DNA of 64,000 bases from Rhyacichthys aspro. Lineage: Eukaryota; Chordata; Actinopteri; Gobiiformes; Rhyacichthyidae. A program made the translations under genes and the position numbers. The stretch lies in assembly GCA_036850595.1 (NCBI GenBank), contig CM072161.1, positions 18,433,812 to 18,497,811 of the forward strand. Direction: 5' to 3'. This document shows positions 23,501 to 32,800 of this stretch, piece by piece. The notes under the pieces are model-generated. The model made no database searches. It was given only the letters and a program-made list of their open reading frames with translations, and was not told where the DNA came from. How positions within the stretch are numbered: the first letter of the stretch is position 1; the number at the start of each line of letters is the position of its first letter.

Positions 23501-26500
23501 TATTTTTTTATTTGCAATTGATTTTTTGAACATGTGTGTCAGTTCAGTTTTGATTCAGTTTGGTCGAGGATTCAGGAGCAACGTACAAAGAGACCCCGAC
23601 GGAAGCAGGGCTGTAGTGTGGGACATAACTGTAATAAATTCGCCCATGCTCCTCGGGGCCAGTGAAACACCTGTAACTCCCCAATAAACTGAGAAAATTG
23701 TCTGGTGGAGTTTAATGTGACTAAATAATGTGTGTGGGTCGTGTGCAGACTGCAGAAGGCCCAGGAGGAGCAGCGGTGCGTTCAGGTGGAGAAGGTCAAT
23801 GTGGAGAAACAGCTGAAGATCGAGATCGAATCGGCCAAACAGGAAGCACAGCGTCTGCGCGAGCTCCGAGAGCAAACGGGAAACGAGACGAACCGGCAGA
23901 AATACGTGGAGGAGGAGCTGCAGCAGGTCAGAATACAGCAGACGTCCAGGTTTTTGGTTTTTTTATTGTTTTTAACTCTGTGTCTTGTGCACAAACAGAT
24001 GCGCACGGCTCTAAAGAAGGCGGAGCGTGAGCTGGAGTCGCGATCTGATTGGACGCCGCCCGAGGCTCTGCAGAAATGGCTGCAACTGACTCACGAAGTG
24101 GAGGTTCAGTATTACAACATCAAGAAACAGAGCGCAGAGAGACAGCTGCTGCAGGCGCGGGAGGGGGTAAGGACAGACAAAACCTGTTTAAGACCGAGTA
24201 AAACCAGGGTAAGATCCAATAAAACATGGTCAAGACCCACTAGAACCAGGTCAAGACACACTAGAACCTCATCTAAACCCAATCAAACCTCTTCCAATAC
24301 AGCTAAAACCAAAATTCTACTTAAATCTGTTCAAGACCCCCTGAAACCTGATCAAGACCCAGTAGAACCTGTTCAGGACCCACTGAAACCTAGTCCAGAC
24401 CCAGTAGAACCTGTTCAAGACCCACTGAAACCTAGTCAAGACCCAGTTGAACCTCAATCAAAAAATACTAAAACTTGTTTGAATCCAGACTAGACTAAGA
24501 CCTGGCTCAGACCTGGTTCAGACCTGGATCAGACCTGGTTTGGATCAGTTTCTCTGTTTTGTTTCAGGCTGAGAAGATAAAGAAGAAGCGCAGTTCTCTG
24601 TTCGGGACGTTCCACGTGGCTCACAGCTCTTCACTGGACGACGTTGACCACAAAATCCTCTCTGCAAAGTCAGTACTCACAACAGTTGAGTCTAAAACCT
24701 GTTCAAGTCCACCTAAAACCTGTTCAGTCACTCAGCATTTTAACCAGAGACACGTGAGCAGGTTTTAGTTGGATTTGAACAGGTTTGACTTGGATCTCTC
24801 TCCTGCAGACAGGCGCTGGCCGACGTGACGGCTGCTCTGAGGGAGAAGCTGCACCGCTGGCAGCAGATCGAGGTTCTGACTGGGTTCTGTTTGGTGAATA
24901 ACCCGGGTCTGGGGGCTCTGGCAGCGTCTCTGAACCTGGACCCGTCCTTTTTGGGCCTAAAACCTCCCAGTCCCACTCACCTGCTGCTGTCGGACGACCT
25001 GGACGACATGGACGAGGACATCCTGTCTCCTGGGACGCTCAAATGTGAGTGTACACACTTTAATTCAAACCAAAACCTGCCAATATCCAATTAAAATCCA
25101 TTAAAATCCAACTAAAACCCATTCAAATCCAACTAAAACCTGTTCAAATCCAACTAAAACCTGTTCAAAACCAACTAAAACCTGATCAAATTGAACTAAA
25201 AGCCATTCAGATGTAATTGAAACCCTTTCAAATCCATCTAAAACCTGCTAAAATCCATCTAAAATGTCCTTAAATCCAACTAAGACCTGTTCAAATCCAA
25301 CTAAAACCTTTTCAAAACCAACAAAAACCTGCTCAAATCCAACTAAAACCTTGATTGGATGATAGATAATCCTTACAAGAGAAAACACAAAATGAGAGAT
25401 GTTTTCTCAAAAAAAAAAGCTTGTCTTGTTTTGTGAGGAACTTTACATTCCAGAAGAAAGAATTATAAATGTTGCTCTAGTATTTATTTTCAGTAGCTGT
25501 TTCTGGTTTCAGACAGAGTGGGCATCTTACGGCTCTTTGAGAATTAAAAACACTCAGAACAGAAGCAGAACATGTGACATAAAAGAGTGAATCTCTAAAA
25601 TGTAGAAAATTGCTGCAGCCTCTGGATTTAAAGTTCAGAAAGATGGGAATAAAGCAGAAACACTCTTCTTCTATTGATCACTCTCTGATTGGTTTCTTCA
25701 GACGCAGCGTGGCAGATGGAGCGACGTGTGAGCGACCTCTGGCCCCTCGGCGCCTTGTCGGACCAGTCGTCGTGGAAACAGTCTGGTTAGTTTACCATTA
25801 GATCTTATAATAAAGCCAAAAAGTTTAGGAAAAAACAAGGACTAAAACAGAAATAATCCAAGACTAAACCTCGGTCATAGCCAGAATCAAACAAGACTAA
25901 ATCACAATTTAATCTGGACTAAACAAGGAGTGGTTCTTGGTCTAAAACAGGAAAAAACTGGACTTAACCAAGCACTAAAAAAAGATTTAAATTTACAACT
26001 AAAGCCAGGAGTAAAAAAAAACGACTAAACCTAAATTTAAACAAGGACTTATTCTGGTCTAAACCAGGACTAAACCAAAAGTAAACTAGCTGTTAACAAT
26101 AACAAAACCAGGACTTAACCAGATTTAGATCAAAAATAGACCAAGACTAAATCAGGACTAAACGAGGACTAATCTAGAACTAAACTTAGGTCTGATCCTG
26201 GACTAAATCAGGTCTAAACAAGTTTAAACCAAGTCTAACTTGCTGTTTGTCTGGTTCCTGTTTCAGCTCAGAGCCTCATGCCCCTGCGCCAGCGGACGGG
26301 AGACCCCTTCAGGTTGGTAGAACAGAAGGGGCGTGGCCAGGTCACATCATCGCCCTCAAAGTCCCGCCCACCGAGCGGCCGCCAGAACCGTAGCCGTTCT
26401 ATTGGTCAACTGGACTTCCTCCCTCTGCCTTCTACTTCCTGTCTGTCCTCTTCTCTTTCTCATCCCTCCATCGACCGCGCCCCCGCCCCCACTTCCTGCT

Positions 26501-27732
26501 CCCTCTTCCACCCCTCTGACATCACTTCCTGTCCCCCCGAGGCCGGGTTTTCTGCTGTGCTGCTGCGCTGTTACTCTTGTGTCCACTCTCAGGAGCCTAA
26601 AGGGGGCGCTGTGGCCGCTCAGAGGCCGAGATCCGGCAGCTTCGGGTAGTTTCACCTGCCGCCGCTGCACAAGCTAACATGCTAACGGCAAGGGCTAACA
26701 GCATGCTACAAATAGGAAAACCTCTAACAACCGTCTGTGGTCTAACTAACAACTGTCTGTGGAGGTTCTCAATCATCCAGGACAGATTCAAAAAAGAAGG
26801 TTTCAACAATGCATCACCTTCCAGCTTATGTCCAGATGCCTTGCCAAAACCTTTTCTTGTACCAATCACTGTAGACTCAGGTTAAACCACTCCCTCTGAC
26901 GGATATAAACTCAGCTCTCACCAGTTTGGATGAGAGTTAAGAGGGTATTCCACATGAAATTCAATCAGAAAAGCTTGGCTCACAGCCCAAATTCCAGTTT
27001 TTGGGGCTAAAGTCGTTCCATGAGACGAGTCTGGACTCACACAGCCCGATTAACACCATCAGACTGAATGAGCCAAGCTATGGCCTCCTCCAACATCCCT
27101 TTAACTCTGGAAATAAACAAAGGTCCATCAGAGACCACAGGAAGTGTTTGCAAACAGCATGTAGTCAAAGTTTGTCTATAATCTTGGTTTAGTCTTAGTG
27201 CTATTTAGTGCTATTTTAGTAGAAGGTTTAGACCTGGTTTAGTCCTTGTTTTTATTCTGTGTTCAGTCTTTGGTTTAGTCCAGGTTTAGGCTAGTATGTT
27301 ACTCATAAGCTTCATTAAAATCGGTTTGTGCTCTTTTATTTCAGGGACATAATAAACCGCTCGGACTCTGACTCCGCCCTCCCGCTCTCTCTCAGCGAAT
27401 CACGAAGCCCGTACGGCTCCAGGCCCCTCCCACTGTCCTCCAGGCCCCGCCCCTTTCCGGCCAGCGGTGCTTTGGAGAAGAGCTCCAGTTTGGGCGAGCT
27501 CAGAGGAAACGCCGCCATCTTTTCCTCCTCCTGCTCCACGCGCTCTCTCTTCGTTGCCGCGGAGATAGGGCCAGGGGCGGGGCTACCGGCAGGAAACAGG
27601 AAGTGCCCCACGGAGGAGGACAACAACAGCAGCAGCAGCAGCGGAGCCACGGCGGATGAACAGGAAGTGAGCTCGACGAGACGAAGGAACGCTTTTAATA
27701 AACTGTTCAAAAAGAAACAGGGACGGCACTGA
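17569..27732 (+). CDS. stim1: STIM1, ER calcium sensor and Orai activator
   Basis: Thirteen coding exons: 17569-17692, 19907-20037, 20177-20291, 20856-20967, 21050-21165, 21247-21421, 23749-23926, 23999-24166, 24568-24668, 24809-25044, 25702-25785, 26267-26312, 27345-27732. The total is 1974 nt, 657 residues (human 685), all GT-AG and frame-consistent. Domains: signal peptide MQCVWLLCLSAL; the redox cysteine pair LCTVDPPLC; EF-hand loop DDDADGTVDASE; SAM domain from VYNWSESQ with glycosylation sites NWS and NST; membrane helix LVLVLSVFLALMGCWFAYAQ; coiled coil 1; CAD/SOAR (EALQKWLQLTHEVEVQYYN, KIKKKRSSLFGTFHVAHSS, RLHRWQQIE equivalent LHRWQQIE, VNNPGL); acidic DDLDDMDED; and a lysine-rich C-terminus (NKLFKKKQGRH) for PIP2. 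No S/TxIP end-binding motif is seen. The neighbours match human 11p15.4. Confidence 0.96.
18325..18580 (+). repeat. interspersed element family R3, copy 2
   Basis: See the shared blocks listed for 15261-15470. Here GACAAAGCTCCCGTTCAGGA matches GCCAAAGCTCCTGTTCAGTA of copy 1, so the similarity spans at least about 210 bp. It lies in stim1 intron 1. Confidence 0.75.
22830..22913 (+). repeat. four 21-bp tandem units in stim1 intron 6
   Basis: Unit CTTTATAAATCCCACCTTGAA, repeated four times with one to three changes each. The rest of intron 6 (21422-23748) shows no supported feature. Confidence 0.85.
23927..23998 (+). other. stim1: 72-nt stim1 intron 7, frame-neutral and without stop
   Basis: The intron between CAGCAG|GTCAGA and AAACAG|ATGCGC is 72 nt, phase 0, with no in-frame stop. 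Retention would insert 24 residues, mostly hydrophobic (SRFLVFLLFLTLCLVH), into coiled coil 1. The conserved human junction (EELEQVREALRKAE) supports its removal in normal transcripts. Confidence 0.8.
24180..24485 (+). repeat. degenerate ~42-bp tandem repeat in stim1 intron 8
   Basis: Units alternate between CAAGACCCAGTAGAACCTGTT and CAAGACCCACTGAAACCTAGT. The block keeps an open frame continuous with exon 8 up to a TAG at about 24491. I consider it intronic because exon 9 (GCTGAGAAG) restores the STIM1 sequence. Confidence 0.8.
25075..25360 (+). repeat. 21-bp repeat family B in stim1 intron 10
   Basis: Tandem units of AAATCCAACTAAAACCTGTTC, the reverse complement of the array in the rhog intron at 9420-9615. 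Copies differ by a few substitutions. Confidence 0.85.
25702..25785 (+). other. stim1: stim1 28-residue cassette exon (STIM1A-like position)
   Basis: An 84-nt exon of phase 1-1 encodes approximately YAAWQMERRVSDLW then PLGALSDQSSWKQS. It follows the acidic DDMDED segment directly. In human STIM1 the alternatively spliced domain A (31 residues) is inserted at residue 491, the equivalent point. Skipping keeps the frame (T|CT gives Ser), so it is likely alternative rather than constitutive. Confidence 0.7.
25805..26240. repeat. diffuse ACCAGGACTAAA block in stim1 intron 11
   Basis: Irregular units (AACCAGGACTAAACC, GACTAAATCAGGACTAAACGAGG) fill most of the 481-bp intron between the cassette exon and exon 12. 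Confidence 0.75.
26313..26645 (+). other. stim1: putative long-isoform extension of stim1 exon 12 (STIM1L-like)
   Basis: Past the donor at 26312 the frame stays open until TAG at 26647-26649. A second possible donor, TTCGG|GTAGTT, lies at 26645. Using it adds exactly 333 nt (111 residues, Ser/Pro/Arg-rich) and keeps phase 2 into exon 13. The insertion point precedes RDIINRSDSDS, matching RDLTHSDSES in human STIM1, where the STIM1L isoform inserts 106 residues. The extension is GC-rich. Position, phase and length support it; the donor is only moderate. Confidence 0.55.
26948..27110. repeat. interspersed element family R1, copy 2
   Basis: Contains CATCAGACTGAATGAGCCAA and CCTCCTCCAACATCCCT, shared with the copies at 7488 and 61290. 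It lies in stim1 intron 12. Confidence 0.6.
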
Positions 27733-29876
27733 AGCAGGATTAAAGAGAGATTAAATGAGGACTAAAAACAGGACTAAAACCAGACTAAATTAAAGTGAAA
27801 GTACAATGAAATTCAAGACCAAATCAGGACTAAAGTAGGACTAAAACAGGCTTTAAATCATGAATAAAACAGAAGTAAAACAACTAAATCTCTTCCAAAC
27901 TGGGATAAAATTCAAAACAAAAACCACAACTAAAACCAGGACTAAATCAGGTCTGAAGTAAGTTTAAATCTGGACTTGATCAGGATTAAATTCTGTCAAA
28001 ACGAGAATTAAAACAGGATGAATGAACCATGAATATAACAGGACTAGATCAAGGCTACACTGAGACAAAACAGTGAAATCATGAGTGTGTTTACATGCAC
28101 TGGAGTATCTCAGTTATGACAATATTCAGGAAATGATGTTTACATGCCTCAGAGAAACCCAGTTATTAATAATCACTGTCACATGATAAAAGATGAGTAT
28201 CACTGTCCCAGAGCAAAATTGGGTTTAGAAAAAACTTTTTGGGAAGGGTTTATGTGTTGTTAAAAGTCTATGAGAGCGGGACAGCCTCAAGAAACTGCTG
28301 TTTTGCATAAAAGTGGTTAAGTGTTGGGCAAACTGCACATTTTTTTGTGAGATATGATTTGGTTAATAACAGTGTTAACTTTTGAAAGCACATGCTGAGT
28401 TTGGCATCAGCAGCTTTGAGAAGAACTCCTGAAGAGACCCTGAATGTGTCATCCTGATATTATATATTACAGTTTGTCATGTTACAGTGATTGATACGAA
28501 TCACGTTTTTTCTGATGCATCCTCAATATAAACATAACCGGACAAAGGCACTAAATGGTTTATTTTAAGGACGGTCCATTATGTGGCAGAAATGAGTTAA
28601 AGTTGTTCCACTCAACGAAAACAGCAGTAAACTGTTTGAGTTGTCAGTAGTCAGTGTACAAAAATAAACCCGATAAAGACGTTTATAGAAGGTATTCTAA
28701 TAAATATATGCCAATAATAGGGTTGAGTGGCTTCGTCTGTAGCTACAATGAAACTAGTCTTGAGCTGAGAACAAACTAAAGAGTGCCAAATAAGGACTTA
28801 AATCCAGGTCAAAAAATAACTCAAGCGCAGGACAGTTTTGTGTTAGTGTGACGAGGACAAAAGTACTCCACATGGAACTAGTCTAAAACAAGATAAAAGC
28901 CACAACAAAACCGGGACTTAAGATTAAAATAAACCAAAGACTGAACCAGGACTAGTGACAGTTTGCTCTGCAGTGTGTAAAGGATCGAATGATTTTATTA
29001 AAAACAAATTGTACCTTTGTAATGTTGTGGCCCCACACAGTCGCCCTGAGACTTGGCCCTGGAGCCAAATCAACTCACTTAGAGGTGGTTACATAAAAAT
29101 ATGAAAATTCAATAAATTATATTTGTCTAAACCATTGCAGTGAAGAAATAAGAAGGTTTTTTTATGGCTGTTTTCACGTGTGTTGTGTTTATGAAGGAGA
29201 TGTTTACAGGCTGTGGATAAATGCTAATGTTACACTGAAAAGAGAAATTACAGTCAAAAAGAAAGAGACTCTTTATGCCATATGATTTATTTATTCATAT
29301 TCATAAGACTATGAGAAGTACTTTATAGTCTGTTGTAAGTAATTTGCTGTCTGCTAAAGCCAGACTCCAAACAGAGAAATGTGGCTTCAAAATATCTTCG
29401 TTAGTGCTGCCACCTGCTGGACGCCAACAAGCATTACAGGTACAGCCAGTGACACTTTTCTAGTCCATCCCAGGTAGGCCTCACAACAAAAATAAAATAG
29501 AACAATTTACAGGAGAAACTAATAGAACAAGTGCATTCAGAGTGTTTGGTCCAATCAGAGCAGACTGTTATCTAGGCTCTCCTCTCTGACAGCGCCCTCT
29601 AGTGTGTCTCTGGAGAAACGTCATGAGTAAATGACCAATCAAGAATATTATGTGATTATTATGAATGATCTTACATTGTTTTAAATGCTCCAAATGCTTT
29701 GATTTTGAAAATAGCCTCTATGTTTGTGAAAGTTCTAAAAAGCTTTAGTGTGAGCTACAAAATCATTCAAATATGTACAGAATATACATTCAAACAAAAG
29801 TTTAGTCCAGGTTTAATCCTGGTTCAGCATGGTTTAGTAACAGTTCAGTCCTGGTTTTAGTGTGACTACTGCTGGT
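27733..29876. other. stim1 3' UTR and tail-to-tail spacer with TIM gene 2
   Basis: Several AATAAA candidates for stim1 occur (for example near 27863 and 29110), and TTTATT runs near 29285-29295 could serve TIM gene 2 in antisense. A diffuse ACCAGGACTAAA block covers 27740-28030. No gene is seen in it. Confidence 0.5.
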
Positions 29877-32800
29877 TCAGGGACAACGTTCGTAGTCCGT
29901 CTCAGGCTCGATGTTGTAGATGTTGTCGATGGCTGAATTTCTGTGTTGAAGCTGTAAATTGGAGGCTGTGGAGTTGAACCGGACTGGAACTAGACTCTCA
30001 GGCCTAGAACCAGACAAAACAACAGACACCATTTATTCAGGGTTTATCCTTGGTACTGTTTATACAACTCAAAACGGGAGAATGTTTTTTATGGTTTGAT
30101 TTGTCCACACCATGATTTCTGAAGCACAAACACAAAAATAATCATAATCTGTAAATAAACATTAGTCACATTAGTCGAACATTTAAATATTACCAACAAA
30201 TTAATCTGGATTTTAATCTAAATTAAGTATGAAGATTAGCTGCAGTACCGAGACCTGTCCAGCAGAGGGTGCCATTTTGACTTTGACTTTGTTTTCTGGA
30301 AATGTGTAACAGTTTTATTGAGATTTTCTGCAGCTGCTGAGTCTCTTTAGACCCTTTTTACACATAGGTATGAATTATTGCTTCTCTGTGAATGTAAACT
30401 CAGACAAAGAGACTGTGTGAGGGTCGACTCCTGTAGGGGGCGCTGTGAGGGGTGGGTTTATCATCGGAGTAAGACTCATATTACTTCAGTGCTAAAGACA
30501 CTACTAGATAATTTCTATGAGTCTCCTCCAACAGGAAATACAGTATATTGTGCATCTAGCTGATCCTTTGTCATTTAGATCCACTGATTTATTAGTTTCC
30601 TTTCTAACAATTTCTGACTCATTTCTGACACAAACCTAAATATTGTATTTTTGTCTTTTTTTTTCCTCTGAACTAAAAACTAAACGTGTCGATGACCACA
30701 GACACACGTCATCAGCATGAAGGCGTCTCTGAGTTTTCTCGAGGCGATAAAATGTCATGTGGTTTGAGGTTTCCAGGTTTCAGTTTGAACAAATGCCAGC
30801 CGAGCCTTGAGGACCAGACCAGTCGAATGCACCGGAACAACATCCAACCACAGCATTGAAACAAAATGACACAGAAAGCACAAAGATGATCACAACTTGA
30901 CATACGCTGGCACTGATGGACGAGTGCACTGCAGACTGATAATGTGGATTTGTAGCTAAGAAGAAAACACAATCACAGGTTAAACTGTTGATGTTTGTTG
31001 AGTTTTGCTTTCGGAAATAAATGAGTCACTTAAGCAACGGTAAATTAAAGCAACACCCGGTAATCGATACAGATTTGTGCCTCGATTGAAAGAGTCAATT
31101 GAATACTGAGCCACTTCCACATAGCTTCTACCCCCTCACTCACAGCACACACATCTCTTCAGAGGCTCATTTACAGTTGAACTGGAGAAATACAATAATC
31201 AGACTGGAGCAGGGCCTATAGAGATGTTATTATTAATATAGAATTAATACAAACATGATTTAAGTCACTCTAATGCTCATTAGGAGATGGCTGGCTTTGG
31301 TTTTGATTTGGTTTCTGAACTTGTCCAGTGTCACGTATTATTTCAATGACTTTTAGCCTGTAGCCTTTAGCTTATCATGCTAGTTAAAAAAAAGCATGAA
31401 CAATAATTACAATATCCAAAATCCACCATGGTGCGGGTCATTTCTGACGCATTTCCACCAAAAGGGGTCTAAGTGTCCCCAAAAAGTCTCAAGCAGGTCA
31501 GACTTTGTAGTTCCCTATTTGGCAGGGGTACAAGGGCTAAACTCTGTCAGCTGATTGGACGATAGTTAATCATCACTTGAGCGAAAACAAGAAGCAAAAG
31601 AAATTGAACGTAAATATTTTTCATTAAATTAAAAGATACTCGTTGTGAAGACCCTAAAAACCACTAAATGTCATCGTCAAACTGCTGACTCATGTCGACG
31701 ACTCAGCGTTTCTCATCAGAGCATTTTACCGTTAGGTCTCTGTCGTTGGTTTTGCGAGTGGGCTGACAGTTTCTCGTGAGAAAAACATAAAAAAAAGTGT
31801 AAAAGAGAAGTGCACTCACATTTTCTTAAAGAGGCTCCATTTTCTCACTGCAAAAACAAACACATTAATGTTACAATCATTGAAATGAACTTATATGTGT
31901 TCAGACGTTAAGTCCTGTTTAGTCCTGGTTTGGACCTGGTTTGGACCTGGTTTAGTCCCGGTCTAGTCTTACTTAAATCTTAGTTTCTTGTAGCCCTCGT
32001 TGTGTTTGGTTATGGTCCAGGTCTAGCTCAGGTTTAGTCCATGGTTTAGCTCTTGTTTAGTCCTGGTACAGTCCTAGTCCAGACCCGGTTTAGTCTGGAC
32101 TTACCGATAATGAGGACCACTGCGACGGTGAGGACAGTGAGGACAGTGAAGAGGACAGAGAGCAGAACCACAGTCCGACTGGTCTTGTCCTGAACAAAAC
32201 AAAAGACTGGGTTTCATCCTAGATTTGTCCAGGTTCAGTCTTAGTTTTCCGTCCTAGATCTGGTCATCGAGTCCCACTTTAGACCCGGGTCCCAAGTCTT
32301 GATTTAATCCTAGGTTAAGTCCTGGTTTAGTCTTGGTCTAGTCCTAAATTTAATCCAGGTTCAGTTTAGTCCATGGTTTAGATTTGATTTAGTCCACAGT
32401 TTAGCCCTGCTTTAGTCCTGTATAGTCTTAGACTTTATTCTCATTTAGACCTGGTTTAGTACTGGTTTTACTGTAGGTTTAACCCTGACTTTGGTCTTGA
32501 TTTAGTCCCAGTCAGTCTTGGTTCAGGAGTGGGTTTAGTCTTGGTCTAGTCCATGATTTAATCCTAGTTCAGTTCTGATGTAAACAGGAAGTGTCTCACC
32601 TCGGCCTCGATGCCTGAAGAGGAAGTCCAGAGGCCCACTGTGCTGGTCATGTGATCACCGCGGGTCATGTGATCTGAGGGAGAGGAAACAGAAGGAGAAG
32701 GTTTGTTTCAGGATCAACTTTTTTAATTTTAGTCTTGGTCTAGTCCTGGTCTAGTCCTGGTCTAGTGTTGGTCTAGTCCTGGTCTAGTCCTGGTTTTTGG

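Noticed and set aside
23732..24493. 253-codon ORF as a single coiled-coil protein
   Set aside because: It joins stim1 exons 7 and 8 through intron 7 and runs into the repeat of intron 8. STIM1 homology demands splicing at 23926/23999 and 24166/24568.
26356..26670. 104-codon minus-strand ORF
   Set aside because: Antisense to the candidate stim1 long-isoform extension, with no family match; its openness follows from high GC.
27336..27710. 124-codon minus-strand ORF
   Set aside because: Antisense shadow of the Ser-rich last exon of stim1.
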